From contig JAILWQ010000003.1 of the NCBI GenBank assembly GCA_025698865.1, positions 372,001 through 436,000 of the forward strand: 64,000 nucleotides of DNA, given 5' to 3'. Numbering within the stretch: position 1 is the first letter of the stretch; every line of letters begins with the position of its first letter. Of the stretch, positions 44,371 to 53,775 are shown one piece after another. Position numbers and translations under genes: made by a program. Source of the DNA: Erythrobacter sp. GTDB taxonomy: Bacteria > Pseudomonadota > Alphaproteobacteria > Sphingomonadales > Sphingomonadaceae. Below the pieces are notes generated by a model. It had not been told where the DNA came from, did no database searches, and saw only the letters and a program-made list of their open reading frames with translations.

Positions 44371-45375
44371 ATGAGATTGCAACCCACCTTGGTAAATTAC
44401 ACGGTGAGGCACACCCGTCAAAGACGCAGTCCTCTATTGGCATGTATGCTGCTTGCAGTGGCATCCCCCGCATGCGCTCCGGTGGATGCACCTGACATTG
44501 GCGAACAGCCCGGCTCGGTAGAATCTCCGCTGCCGGTGATCTTGAAGGATCGCGGCACCAGTCGCATGGAGGCGCTTGTTTCCGGGCGGATCACCCGCGC
44601 CGGGTCATGCATTTATCTGGAACATTCGCCTGGACAACGCTCGCTCATCCTGTGGGCGGACAAGGACGTGCAGGTCGCGACCCTCGACGAGAGCGACTGG
44701 CTGGTGAACAACTACACCTCTGGTCTGCGTATCCGCGAAGGCGAGATGGTTCGCGGCAGCGGTGGGTTCTATCCTCGCGATGCCGACCTGGTGGCTTTGA
44801 CCGGCGACGAACTACCTGCCGATTGCGCCGGGCCTGCTGTACAGATCTATGAAATCGCGAAATACGATCCGGCCAAACCCAACGGCATCCCCGATCCGCC
44901 AGCACCTCCACCGCCTGGTCCATCCACGGACGACATGCTGCTCTCACAGGCATTCGACGAGCATTGGGACGGGAGGCGCTGGCCCAAGCGAACCATCGAG
45001 GGAACTGCTGATCCACGGGAAGCGATGTTCACCTATGTGCTGCAGGATTACGAAAGGCGCGAAGGCGACATGCACGCGCATTTCTGTCTGCGCGAGTCCA
45101 GTGACACTACGCGCGCAAATCTTTCACGCAGGTTCGGACAACTCTTCTCTGACGCCGATTGTTCATGGAACGACGGTGGCGTAATCCTTGCCCGGAATGG
45201 CGAGAAAGCCATGTTCATCGATGCGCGGATCGATTGTTCAGGCAATCGCGGTTTCTGTGCAGGGTTTGGCGGTGCCACATACGGCAATCTCGGCGCGGAG
45301 CATGGCGCCTACCGCCTTCGACGCAGGGGCAATGGCTGGGAAATCGAAAAGCTGGGTCTGAGCGTGGTCTCATGA
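44371..45375 (+). CDS. Lipoprotein, last gene of the operon, with the shared Cys domain
   Basis: A 334-residue protein 18 bp after the previous gene. The hydrophobic stretch SPLLACMLLAVASPACAP ends in a plausible lipobox. Residues ~65-165 carry the shared domain (SGRITRAGSCIYLEHSPGQR, then ADCAGPAVQIYEI). A second region (REAMFTYVLQDYERREGDMH, GFCAGFGG) is unknown. It ends 500 bp before the tRNA-Met gene. Confidence 0.68.
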   Translation: MRLQPTLVNYTVRHTRQRRSPLLACMLLAVASPACAPVDAPDIGEQPGSVESPLPVILKDRGTSRMEALVSGRITRAGSCIYLEHSPGQRSLILWADKDVQVATLDESDWLVNNYTSGLRIREGEMVRGSGGFYPRDADLVALTGDELPADCAGPAVQIYEIAKYDPAKPNGIPDPPAPPPPGPSTDDMLLSQAFDEHWDGRRWPKRTIEGTADPREAMFTYVLQDYERREGDMHAHFCLRESSDTTRANLSRRFGQLFSDADCSWNDGGVILARNGEKAMFIDARIDCSGNRGFCAGFGGATYGNLGAEHGAYRLRRRGNGWEIEKLGLSVVS

Positions 45376-45881
45376 CTGCCGTGGGTCGTGAGTGTGTGAA
45401 TAAATAAACGGCTTCCCGGCTTCGCTGTTAGTTGCTCTGCGTCCGCTTCCAGGAGATCGACAGCAAAGCTTCAACGACCGGGATTGAGGCGCATTGCGGA
45501 CATTAGGAAGTGAGACGGACGTCCCCTCCCCAGCCCCAACTCGGTCGTTTCTGTTAGGATCCCCCACGCGGGACTCGAACTCCAATGAGGAATTGGGACC
45601 TTGCGAAGAATCCGAGCTTGGATAGTCTTCGCCAAGCCCTTGCGCTTTGATGGAAATCTGGTGTTCGCCTCGATATCGCAGCTGGGGGTATCGCCAGGTT
45701 CAAATGCTGCCGAAAATACCCCCACCGATACCCCCAAGAAGCCCCCGCTTCAGGTGAACCCATGCGGACGCATACGGCCTCAAGCGAACTCGCGTAATGG
45801 CACCTCTGCCATTGCAGTCAGTGATTTGCGTCGAAAAATCCGGACGCATACGGACGCAAGCGCACAAAAGTGGGACTCGAA
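45376..45881. repeat. Right island end: diverged copy of the island repeat next to tRNA-Met
   Basis: The 506 bp between the last lipoprotein gene and the tRNA have the same order of landmarks as the left and middle repeats. CCTCCCCAGCCCCAACTCGG corresponds to block 1; CCCACGCGGGACTCGAACTCC follows it; then paired GATACCCCC runs and CATGCGGACGCATACGG. Similarity is clearly lower than between the other two copies. No gene is seen here. This is the native or right attachment flank. Confidence 0.7.
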
Positions 45882-45883
45882 CC

Positions 45884-45960
45884 TGGTAGCGGAGGAGGGA
45901 CTTGAACCCCCGACACGCGGATTATGATTCCGCTGCTCTAACCACCTGAGCTACTCCGCC
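45884..45960 (-). tRNA. tRNA-Met (anticodon CAT), CCA encoded
   Basis: A 77-nt gene on the minus strand with 5' GGCGGAGTAGCTCAGGTGG, anticodon arm GCGGA-ATCATAA-TCCGC (CAT), T arm GTTCAAGTC and 3' end CTCCGCTACCA. The acceptor stem pairs apart from a G-T at the top. The sequence is the elongator tRNA-Met type of alphaproteobacteria; tRNA-Ile2 (modified CAT) is less likely. Its last 15 bases plus two flanking bases are repeated at 19360 and 32988, marking it as the integration target. Confidence 0.95.
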
Positions 45961-46110
45961 CCAAAGTCGCCTTCGCGGGCAGCTCGTCGGAGCCATGGGC
46001 CTCGCGAGCAGGCGGCGCATTAGGGCGGCTCCGCCGGGCGGTCAACCACTGGTTTGGCCCGTTCGTCACCAATTTGTCCTTCCCGCAGAGACGTGGCTGG
46101 AAACCTGCGG

Positions 46111-46632
46111 TCAGAGCTGCGCGTGCCCGCGGAAGGACCACTCGCCCACCTCGTTCCACGGCCCGCCGGCGTAGTGAAACAGCGCCAGCCCGGCGAACCG
46201 GAAACCGCGCGGCTCGATTGTGCCGGCAAGCTGGGCCTGAAGCGCCTTCGCCTCGGCGGATTTGACCTTGTTCTGGATCGTGACGTGCAGGCGCGGGCGG
46301 TGCTGGTCCTGCGCGGTCAGCATTCCGTGGAAGTGGTCGGCGATTCCGTCCCTCACCTCCAGCATCCCCGGGCTCGACAGTTTGAGCGCGGTCCCTCCGC
46401 CTAGGCTCATCAGCCCTTCCAGATGCGCATCGACCGGCGCGCATTCGGCGCACAGCCGCGAAAGCAGGCCGCGCGCCTCGTCCTCGCATTGCGGCGGGAG
46501 GGCGTGAAACAGCGTGACATGGGCTTCCAGATAATTTCGCTCGGGTGGGAAATGCGCGTCGCGCAGCCTTGTCGCCCAGCCATGCAGGTCCTTCGGCAGC
46601 CGGGCCGTGACGATCAGCGCGCCGTCCGCCAA
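46111..46632 (-). CDS. 2H phosphoesterase / 2'-5' RNA ligase family protein
   Basis: A 173-residue LigT-like protein. The two catalytic H-x-T motifs are HVTLFH (about residue 37) and HVTIQN (about residue 115). The start is TTG 46632, five bases past the mltG stop; longer in-frame readings would lie inside mltG. The substrate is probably a cyclic phosphate or RNA end, but family members are diverse. Likely co-transcribed with mltG. Confidence 0.85.
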   Translation of the reverse strand: MADGALIVTARLPKDLHGWATRLRDAHFPPERNYLEAHVTLFHALPPQCEDEARGLLSRLCAECAPVDAHLEGLMSLGGGTALKLSSPGMLEVRDGIADHFHGMLTAQDQHRPRLHVTIQNKVKSAEAKALQAQLAGTIEPRGFRFAGLALFHYAGGPWNEVGEWSFRGHAQL

Positions 46633-46636
46633 GCGC

Positions 46637-47608
46637 CTACATCTCTCCGCGTTCGCGGCGCAGGGCGAACCATTTCTGCACGTTGCGATTGTGCTCGTCG
46701 AGCGTGCGGGCGAAAGCATGGCCCCCGCTGCCGTCCGCCACCATGTAGCGCGCCTGCGTGGGCGCGGGATCGAGCACGGCGCGGATGCTCTCCCGCCCCG
46801 GATTGGTGATCGGACCCTTGGGCAGGCCGACCATCGAATAGGTGTTGTAATCGTTGACCGCGGCAATTTCCGACTGGCGGATACGGCGGCCAAGCGGCTT
46901 GCCCTTCGTAATCGGGTAGATGATCGTCGGGTCAGCCTGAAGCAGCATCCCGTCCTTCAACCGGTTCGAATAAAGCCCGGCGACCATGCGCCGTTCTTCG
47001 GGCACGCCGGTTTCCTTCTCGACGATGGCGGCGAGGCTCAGCGCCTCCTCGATAGTGTCGACCGCGATGCCCGGCTTTCGCTGCGGCCAGGCCTCGGCGA
47101 GGAAATTGCGCATCGCCGCCTGCATCCGGGCCAGAACCGCCGCGCGCGATTCGCCGCGTTCGAAATCGTAGCTGTCGGGCAGCACGCTGCCTTCCTGGGG
47201 CACCGGGATCTCGCCGGTCAGCAGGGGTTCGGCCATCAGCCGCTCGTAGACATAGATCGAGGGCAGGCCCTCGGGAATCGTGATCAGGCGGCGCACCGGC
47301 TGGCCGTGCTGCAGGGTGTCGAGAATGTTCGCCTGGCTGGTGCTGGCCGCCAGCTCAAATTCGCCCGCCTGAACGGGGTCGCCCGAGCCGAGGACCTTGG
47401 CACGAAGGAGGAAGCCGTCGGCATCGCCGATCAGTCCCTCTTCCTGCAACTTGTTCGCCACCGAGGTCAGCGTCGCGCCCGAGGGCACGATGAAGGCCGT
47501 GTCCTCGTCGATCTCGGCCGAGCCCCACCAGCCGGCGGCGAACCAGATCGCCCCGATCAGTGCCACGAGCGCCAGCACGGCCGCGGCGAGGCAGCCGATG
47601 CGCTTCAC
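46637..47608 (-). CDS. mltG: Endolytic murein transglycosylase MltG
   Basis: A 323-residue inner-membrane protein with one N-terminal helix (AAAVLALVALIGAIWFAAGWW). A LysM-like region follows (FIVPSGATLTSVANKLQEEG), then the YceG catalytic domain with ASIVEKETG-like LAAIVEKETGVPEER (catalytic Glu), LQADPTIIYP and NTYSMVGLPKGPITNPG. It cuts nascent glycan strands. It lies directly downstream of fabF, an order common in alphaproteobacteria. Confidence 0.96.
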   Translation of the reverse strand: MKRIGCLAAAVLALVALIGAIWFAAGWWGSAEIDEDTAFIVPSGATLTSVANKLQEEGLIGDADGFLLRAKVLGSGDPVQAGEFELAASTSQANILDTLQHGQPVRRLITIPEGLPSIYVYERLMAEPLLTGEIPVPQEGSVLPDSYDFERGESRAAVLARMQAAMRNFLAEAWPQRKPGIAVDTIEEALSLAAIVEKETGVPEERRMVAGLYSNRLKDGMLLQADPTIIYPITKGKPLGRRIRQSEIAAVNDYNTYSMVGLPKGPITNPGRESIRAVLDPAPTQARYMVADGSGGHAFARTLDEHNRNVQKWFALRRERGEM

Positions 47609-47609
47609 C

Positions 47610-48869
47610 TCAATCGACCTTCTTGACGATCAGCGAGGCATTGGTGCCGCCGAAACCGAAACTGTTGTTGAGACAGGCTTCGACCTCGCGCTTCCTGGCC
47701 TTGAGCGGAACCAGGTCGACGCCTTCGGTCCCTCCGTCCGGATCGTGGAGGTTGAGCGTCGGCGGCACGATCTGGTCGCGGATCGCGAGGATGCAGAAGA
47801 TCGCCTCCACCGCGCCCGCACCGCCCAGAAGGTGGCCGATGGCGGATTTGGTGCTGCTCATGCTCGCGCCGCACAGATCGTCGCCCAGCACGCGCTTGAC
47901 CGCGCCCAGTTCGATCGTGTCGGCCATGGTCGAAGTGCCGTGGGCATTGACGTAGTCGATGTCGCACGGCTCGAGCCCGGCCTTGCGCAGCGCCATCTTC
48001 ATGGCGAGTTCCGCGCCCTTGCCCTCGGGATGCGGCGCGGTGACGTGATAGGCATCGCCCGACAGGCCGTAACCCACCACTTCGGCATAGATCTTCGCGC
48101 CGCGCGCCTTGGCGTGCTCGTATTCCTCGAGCACCACCACGCCCGCGCCCTCGCCCATGACGAAGCCGTCGCGGTTCTTGTCGTAGGGGCGGCTGGCTTC
48201 CTTGGGCCGGTCGTTCATGCTCATATTGAGCGCCTTGGCCTGCGCGAAGCCGGCCACGCCGAGCGGGTTAATCGTGCTTTCCGCGCCGCCCGCCAGCATG
48301 ATGTCGGCATCGCCGTCCTTGATCATGCGAGCCGCGTCGCCGATCGAATGCGCGCCGGTCGAACAGGCGGTGACGACCGAATGGTTCGGCCCCATCAGCC
48401 CGTATTTGATCGAAACCTGGCCGCTGGTCAGATTGATCAGGCGCCCGTGGACGAAATGCGGCGAGACCCGGCCCGGACCGCGTTCGGCCAGGACCAGCGA
48501 TTCGCTTTCGATGCCCGGAAGGCCGCCGATGCCCGACCCGATGGAAACGCCAGCGCGCTCCTTGGTCGCATCGTCCATGTTCTCGAGCCCCGCATCCTCG
48601 AGCGCCTGCCCGGCGGCGTCGATCGCGAAGACGATGAAGGGATCGACCTGCCGCTGGACCTTGTGGTCGACCCGCTTGTTCGGATCGAAGCCCCATTCAT
48701 GGTCGGCCGGTTTCACCTCGCACGCGATGGTGCATTTCTGGTTCGAGGCGTCGAAATGGGTGATCGGCCCCGCCCCGCTTTCGCCCGCCAGAAGATTTTT
48801 CCAGGTGGTCTCGACATCGCTGCCCAGGGGGGTGACGAGACCAAGTCCGGTTACGACCACACGACGCAT
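47610..48869 (-). CDS. fabF: 3-oxoacyl-ACP synthase II
   Basis: A 419-residue beta-ketoacyl-ACP synthase II for fatty acid elongation. The catalytic triad is visible: Cys in [14 protein letters not shown], His in [10 protein letters not shown] and His in [15 protein letters not shown]. The start is ATG 48869 ([16 protein letters not shown]). acpP lies upstream in the same direction and mltG begins 2 bp downstream. Confidence 0.97.
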   Translation of the reverse strand: MRRVVVTGLGLVTPLGSDVETTWKNLLAGESGAGPITHFDASNQKCTIACEVKPADHEWGFDPNKRVDHKVQRQVDPFIVFAIDAAGQALEDAGLENMDDATKERAGVSIGSGIGGLPGIESESLVLAERGPGRVSPHFVHGRLINLTSGQVSIKYGLMGPNHSVVTACSTGAHSIGDAARMIKDGDADIMLAGGAESTINPLGVAGFAQAKALNMSMNDRPKEASRPYDKNRDGFVMGEGAGVVVLEEYEHAKARGAKIYAEVVGYGLSGDAYHVTAPHPEGKGAELAMKMALRKAGLEPCDIDYVNAHGTSTMADTIELGAVKRVLGDDLCGASMSSTKSAIGHLLGGAGAVEAIFCILAIRDQIVPPTLNLHDPDGGTEGVDLVPLKARKREVEACLNNSFGFGGTNASLIVKKVD

Positions 48870-48915
48870 GCAAAACTCCGCTTAAACTGCCGCAGATAGC
48901 ACAACAGGCCCAACC

Positions 48916-49010
48916 CATGCGGGCTGAGCCTGTCGAAGCTCCGTACTTTTCTTCGAGAAGAAGAGCGGCCCCTCGACAAGCCTTGGGACAAGCTTGGGGC
49001 GAACGGAACG
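48916..49010. repeat. Extragenic inverted repeat between acpP and fabF
   Basis: GGGCTGAGCCTGTCGAAG (48921-48938) and, 30 bp on, CCTCGACAAGCC / GGACAAGCTTGGGGCGAACGG form imperfect inverted repeats. Such CTTCGACAAGCTCAG-type sequences are common between genes in sphingomonads. It may form an mRNA hairpin that lets acpP be expressed above fabF. Confidence 0.5.
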
Positions 49011-49026
49011 GTGCGCTCGAGCCGGC

Positions 49027-49263
49027 TTAGCCCTTGTGCTCTTCGATGTACTTGGTGGCATCGCCGACGGTGGTGATGTTTTCCGCCGCATCGTCGGGGA
49101 TTTCCACGCCGAATTCTTCCTCGAAGGCCATGACGAGCTCGACGATGTCGAGGCTGTCCGCCCCCAGATCGTCGATGAAGCTGGCATCCTGGGTGACCTT
49201 GTCGGCCTCGATGCCGAGATGCTCGACGACAATCTTCTGCACGCGGTCGGCAGTATCGCTCAT
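49027..49263 (-). CDS. acpP: Acyl carrier protein
   Basis: A 78-residue acidic protein. The 4'-phosphopantetheine site is [10 protein letters not shown] with Ser37. I chose ATG 49263 ([17 protein letters not shown]); an upstream in-frame ATG adds a basic leader foreign to ACP. Located just upstream of fabF, as usual. Confidence 0.97.
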   Translation of the reverse strand: MSDTADRVQKIVVEHLGIEADKVTQDASFIDDLGADSLDIVELVMAFEEEFGVEIPDDAAENITTVGDATKYIEEHKG

Positions 49264-49382
49264 TTGATGGCCCTCTTTGCTGGGGATTGATGAATTGCCT
49301 GTCGCCCTAATGAACGGCGGGGAGACTGGCAAGTGCCGGTTCGGAAATTGCCCGGCGAGATTTTGTAAGGCGGCGGCCCGCC

Positions 49383-51257
49383 TCAGCTCTCGCCGCCCGC
49401 GTCCCCCTCGGGCGACTGGTCACGTGCGGTGGCGTTGGAGTTCATGTCGGTCGCCTCGGCATCGGATGCCTGCTCGACCGCCTCGCGCGCCTTGGGCGAA
49501 AGCTGGATGTGGACATCGCGCAACTGCTTTGCGTCGACGATGCTCGGCGCGCCCATCATGAGGTCCTGCGCGCGCTGATTTAGCGGGAAGGCGATCACCT
49601 CGCGAATGTTCGGCTCGTCGGCCAGCAGCATGACGATGCGGTCGATGCCGGGAGCCGAGCCGCCATGCGGCGGCGCGCCAAGCTTGAACGCCTCGATCAT
49701 GCCGGAGAAGTTCGCATCGACCTCCTCTTGGCTATAACCGGCGATCTCGAACGCCTTGTACATGATCTCCGGCTTGTGGTTCCGGATCGCGCCCGAGGAC
49801 AGTTCGTAGCCGTTGCAAACGATGTCGTACTGCCAGGCGAGGATGTCGAGCGGGTCCTTGCTCTCCAGCGCTTCCATCTCGCCCTGCGGCATCGAGAACG
49901 GATTGTGGCTGAAATCGACCTTCTTGAGGTCCTCGTCCCACTCGAACATGGGGAAGTCGACGATCCAGCAGAACTTGAAGCAGCCCTTCTCGATCAGGTC
50001 CAGCTCCTCGGCAACGCGGGTGCGCGCCGCGCCGGCGAGCTTGGCCGCGTCCTTTTCCTTGCCCGCGGCGAAGAACAGCCCGTCATTCTCGCCCAGCCCC
50101 AGCTCGGCATAGAGCTTTTCCATGCCCTCGGTGCCGTGGTTCTTGGCGATCGGCCCGCCGAATTCGCCGCCCTTGCGGGTGACGTATCCGAGCCCGGCGA
50201 AGCCTTCCTTGCGCGCCCAGTCGTTCATGTCGTCGAAGAACTTGCGGCTCTTGTCCTGCGTGTCCGGCGCCGGGACGACACGCACGCGCCCACCGCCGCC
50301 GACAATCTTCTCGAACAGGCCGAAGCCGCTCGTCTCGAAATGGTCGGTGACGTCCGAGATGATCAGCGGGTTGCGCAGGTCGGGCTTGTCGCTGCCGTAT
50401 TTCAGCATGGCCTCGCGATAGGGGATGCGCGGGAACTCGCCGGCCGAGGTCACGCTCTTGCCGTTGGCGAACTCCGCGAAGACGCCCGCGAGAACCGGCT
50501 CGATCGCCTGGAAGACGTCTTCCTGCGTCACGAAGCTCATCTCGAAGTCGAGCTGGTAGAATTCGGGGCTGCGATCGGCGCGCAGATCCTCGTCGCGGAA
50601 GCAGGGCGCGATCTGGAAATAGCGGTCGAAACCGGCCACCATCAGCAGCTGCTTGAACATCTGCGGCGCCTGCGGCAGCGCGTAGAAGCGGCCCGGATGC
50701 AGGCGGCTCGGCACCAGATAGTCGCGCGCGCCCTCGGGGCTGGAAGCGCCCAGAATCGGCGTCTGGAATTCGGAAAAACCCTGTTCGATCATGCGGTTGC
50801 GCAGCGAAGTTATCACCCGGTTGCGCAGCATGATGTTGGCATGGACCCGCTCGCGCCGCAGATCGACGAAGCGGTATTTGAGGCGCACGTCCTCCGGATA
50901 GTCCTCCGCCGAATTGACGATCAGCGGCAGGTCCTCGGCACGGCTCTGCACCTCGACCGAGCGGGCGAAGACCTCGATCGCGCCGGTCGGCAGATTGGCA
51001 TTCACCGCCGCCCCGTCACGCGCCTTCACCACGCCGTCGATCGTGACGACCGATTCGAGACGCATCTTCTCGAGCAGGGGTAGCGCCTCGCTGTCGCTGT
51101 CGGCCACCACCTGCGTGATCCCGTAATGGTCGCGCAGATCGACGAACAGCACGCCGCCATGATCGCGCTTGTTGTGCACCCAGCCGGACAGACGGACGGT
51201 CTCGCCGACATCGCTCTGGCGGAGGGCGGCGCAATTGTGGGTACGATAGGCGTGCAT
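49383..51257 (-). CDS. aspS: Aspartyl-tRNA synthetase
   Basis: A 624-residue class II synthetase with an N-terminal OB-fold anticodon domain ([20 protein letters not shown]), motif 2 in [20 protein letters not shown], the GAD insertion domain in the middle, and motif 3 ([13 protein letters not shown]). The C-terminal ~30 residues are a low-complexity extension. By family it may be the non-discriminating AspRS of bacteria that lack AsnRS. Confidence 0.97.
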   Translation of the reverse strand: MHAYRTHNCAALRQSDVGETVRLSGWVHNKRDHGGVLFVDLRDHYGITQVVADSDSEALPLLEKMRLESVVTIDGVVKARDGAAVNANLPTGAIEVFARSVEVQSRAEDLPLIVNSAEDYPEDVRLKYRFVDLRRERVHANIMLRNRVITSLRNRMIEQGFSEFQTPILGASSPEGARDYLVPSRLHPGRFYALPQAPQMFKQLLMVAGFDRYFQIAPCFRDEDLRADRSPEFYQLDFEMSFVTQEDVFQAIEPVLAGVFAEFANGKSVTSAGEFPRIPYREAMLKYGSDKPDLRNPLIISDVTDHFETSGFGLFEKIVGGGGRVRVVPAPDTQDKSRKFFDDMNDWARKEGFAGLGYVTRKGGEFGGPIAKNHGTEGMEKLYAELGLGENDGLFFAAGKEKDAAKLAGAARTRVAEELDLIEKGCFKFCWIVDFPMFEWDEDLKKVDFSHNPFSMPQGEMEALESKDPLDILAWQYDIVCNGYELSSGAIRNHKPEIMYKAFEIAGYSQEEVDANFSGMIEAFKLGAPPHGGSAPGIDRIVMLLADEPNIREVIAFPLNQRAQDLMMGAPSIVDAKQLRDVHIQLSPKAREAVEQASDAEATDMNSNATARDQSPEGDAGGES

Positions 51258-51457
51258 CTGGAAGTCTTTCCGATTTCGAGAGTATGGCGCTATGGGCGCA
51301 CGGTCGATGCGGCCCCTAGCTGCAAATCGCGCGCGCTAACAGGGCAAGGCCGCATCTTTGTCAAGCTGCGGGTTTGGGGTGCGCAAACCGGCGATCCAGC
51401 ATGGGGCGATGCGGCCCCGGGGGCGGTACTCCGCCCGATAGAGAAGAAATGGCGGGC

Positions 51458-52675
51458 ATGAAGATACACGAACTGATCACCGATACCGACACTCTGCGCG
51501 ATTTGTGCGAGCGTCTGGCCAAGTCCGACTTCGTCGCGGTCGACACCGAATTCATGCGCGAAAACACCTACTGGCCCGAGCTTTGCCTGGTCCAGATCGG
51601 CGACCAGAAGGAAGCCGCCGCGATCGACCCGCTGGCCGAGGGCATCGACCTCACCCCCCTGTGGGACCTGCTGTGCGAGAACGAGGACGTGCTCAAGGTC
51701 TTCCACGCCGGGGGGCAGGACGTGGAGATCGTCTACAATTTCACCGGAAAGACGCCGCATCCCATCTTCGACACGCAGATCGCGATGATGGCGGTCAGCC
51801 AGTCGGAACAGATCGGCTATGCCAATCTGGTCGAGAGCTGGCTCAACATCACGATCGACAAGGGCGCCCGCTTCACCGACTGGAGCCGCCGCCCGCTGAC
51901 CGAGCGGCAGATCGAATACGCCATCGGCGACGTCACCCATCTGGCGAAGATTTTCCCCAAGCTGCTCAACAAGCTGATGAAGACCGGGCGCGGCGCCTGG
52001 CTCGATGCCGAAATGGAAAAGCTCGCCGATCCGCAGAACTACGCCAACGATGCGGGCGAGGCGTGGAAGCGCATCCGCTCGCCCGGTCGCAACGGGCAGG
52101 TGCTCGGCCGGCTGAAGGCGCTCGCCGCCTGGCGCGAGAGCGAGGCGCAGCACAAGAATATCCCGCGCGGCCGCATCATGCGCGACGAGACGCTGGCCGA
52201 CATCGCCAGCCACCCGCCCAAGGCGCAGGGCGACCTCGCCAAGGTGCGCGGCCTCTCCAACGCCTGGAAGGACAACGACATCGGCAAGCGGCTGATGAAG
52301 GTGATCAACAAGGCCGAACCGCTCGACAAGTCCGAAATGCCGCCCAAGATGAAGCGCGGCGCCCCGCTCGGCAAGGAAGGCGCGCTGGTTGCCGACCTGC
52401 TCAAGCTGCTGCTCAAGATCCGCGCGCGCGAGATCGACGTCGCCAGCCGCCTGCTCACCAAGTCCGACGAGATGGAAGCCCTCGCCGCCGGGGTCCGCGA
52501 CCTGCCGCTGCTCAAGGGGTGGCGCTACGAGGTGTTCGGCAAGGACGCTCTCGAACTGGTCGAGGGCCGCACCGGCTTCGCCGTGAAGAACGGCAAGCTC
52601 GCCATGACCCATATCGACGCGCCGGAGACCGAGGCGGATGTGGCGGACGAGGCGGAGGCCCGGGCGGCGGAGTAA
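51458..52675 (+). CDS. rnd: Ribonuclease D
   Basis: A 405-residue 3'-5' exoribonuclease involved in tRNA 3' maturation. DEDD motifs are visible: FVAVDTEFMRENTYWPELCL (motif I), VFHAGGQDVEIVY (II) and YAIGDVTHL (III). One or two HRDC-like helical regions follow. ATG 51458 is preferred to an in-frame ATG at 51374 that has no site. It is divergent from aspS and joined to oxyR by TAATG. Confidence 0.94.
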   Translation: MKIHELITDTDTLRDLCERLAKSDFVAVDTEFMRENTYWPELCLVQIGDQKEAAAIDPLAEGIDLTPLWDLLCENEDVLKVFHAGGQDVEIVYNFTGKTPHPIFDTQIAMMAVSQSEQIGYANLVESWLNITIDKGARFTDWSRRPLTERQIEYAIGDVTHLAKIFPKLLNKLMKTGRGAWLDAEMEKLADPQNYANDAGEAWKRIRSPGRNGQVLGRLKALAAWRESEAQHKNIPRGRIMRDETLADIASHPPKAQGDLAKVRGLSNAWKDNDIGKRLMKVINKAEPLDKSEMPPKMKRGAPLGKEGALVADLLKLLLKIRAREIDVASRLLTKSDEMEALAAGVRDLPLLKGWRYEVFGKDALELVEGRTGFAVKNGKLAMTHIDAPETEADVADEAEARAAE

Positions 52676-53571
52676 TGTCCACCTACCTCCCCACGATCAA
52701 GCAGCTGCAATATCTCGTCGCGCTGCATCAGCACGGGCATTTCGGCCGTGCGGCGGAGGCGAGTTTCGTGTCGCAATCGACGCTCAGCGCCGGGATCCGC
52801 GAGCTCGAATCGCTGCTTGGCGTGACGCTGGTGGAGCGCAGCCGGCGCGTGGTGCGCTTCACCGCGCTCGGCAATCAGGTGGTGGACAAGGCCCATCGCC
52901 TGCTGCGCGAGGCCGAGGAGCTGTCGGACATCGTCAAGGCGGCGGGCCAGCCGCTGGCCGGCCAGTTGCGGATGAGTGTAATCCCCACGATCGCGCCCTT
53001 CATGCTGCCGCGCATCCTCCCGCGATTGCGCGACCAGCGGCCCGACCTGAAGCTCTTCATCCGCGAGGAGACCAGCCACGACGCGGTCGAATCGCTCCAG
53101 CACGGGCGAGTCGATTGCGTGCTGCTGGCGCTCCCCTTCGCCACGGGCGAGGTCGAGATGGCGCATATCGCCGACGATCCGATCCGCGTCGCCTTCCCGC
53201 AAAACGACCCGCGCGATCCCCCCGAGACCGTCCCGCCGAGCATGATCGAGGACGGCCGCCTGCTCCTTCTCGAAGACGGCCACTGCCTGCGCGACCACGC
53301 GCTTGCCGCCTGCAACCGGCCCGAACTGAAAGGCTCGGCCACGATGATCGGCACGAGCCTCCACACGCTGGTGCAGATGGTCGACAACGGCCTTGGCCTC
53401 ACCATGCTGCCGCAGATGGCGATCGACGCTGGCATCCTCCACGAAACGCAGGTCGTCGCCCGCCCCCTCAAGGCCAGGCAGGCCAGCCGCGAGATCGTCC
53501 TCATCTGGCGCAAGAACTCGCCGCGACGCGAGGATTTCGAGCTGCTGGCGGAGGAATTGCGGGCGGGTTAG
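52675..53571 (+). CDS. oxyR: OxyR, LysR-type peroxide sensor
   Basis: A 298-residue LysR regulator. The winged helix is FGRAAEASFVSQSTLSAGIR. The redox pair is Cys204 and Cys213 in DGHCLRDHALAAC, with the same nine-residue spacing as E. coli Cys199/Cys208. The start overlaps the rnd stop by one base (TAATG), so the two are co-translated, an arrangement seen in other sphingomonads. No catalase gene is adjacent here; the catalase operon at 3.8 kb could be a target. Confidence 0.93.
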   Translation: MSTYLPTIKQLQYLVALHQHGHFGRAAEASFVSQSTLSAGIRELESLLGVTLVERSRRVVRFTALGNQVVDKAHRLLREAEELSDIVKAAGQPLAGQLRMSVIPTIAPFMLPRILPRLRDQRPDLKLFIREETSHDAVESLQHGRVDCVLLALPFATGEVEMAHIADDPIRVAFPQNDPRDPPETVPPSMIEDGRLLLLEDGHCLRDHALAACNRPELKGSATMIGTSLHTLVQMVDNGLGLTMLPQMAIDAGILHETQVVARPLKARQASREIVLIWRKNSPRREDFELLAEELRAG

Positions 53572-53775
53572 AGGCGGCTGGTTTGGGCCGCGTTCGAATG
53601 GAATCTAATGTTCGGCTGACGATCCTGTTTGCTCCTGCTCAAAATCGGCCGATTTGCTGGAAAATCACAGGTTGGTATCCCTGTTACATTGACAGTGTGT
53701 GGCGGGAAGGATTTCATACTCGGTATGCCGACGGCTGGAGTAAGCGCGAACGGTTCCGGTTACCGGGGAAATACG

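Noticed and set aside
46633..46893. Longer reading of the 2H phosphoesterase from 46893
   Set aside because: The added 87 codons lie inside mltG in another frame and have no similarity to the LigT fold.
47397..48899. 500-codon plus-strand frame over mltG and fabF
   Set aside because: Antisense to fabF with its intact catalytic triad; a GC-bias artefact.
49665..51083. 472-codon plus-strand frame over aspS
   Set aside because: Antisense to a full-length class II synthetase.
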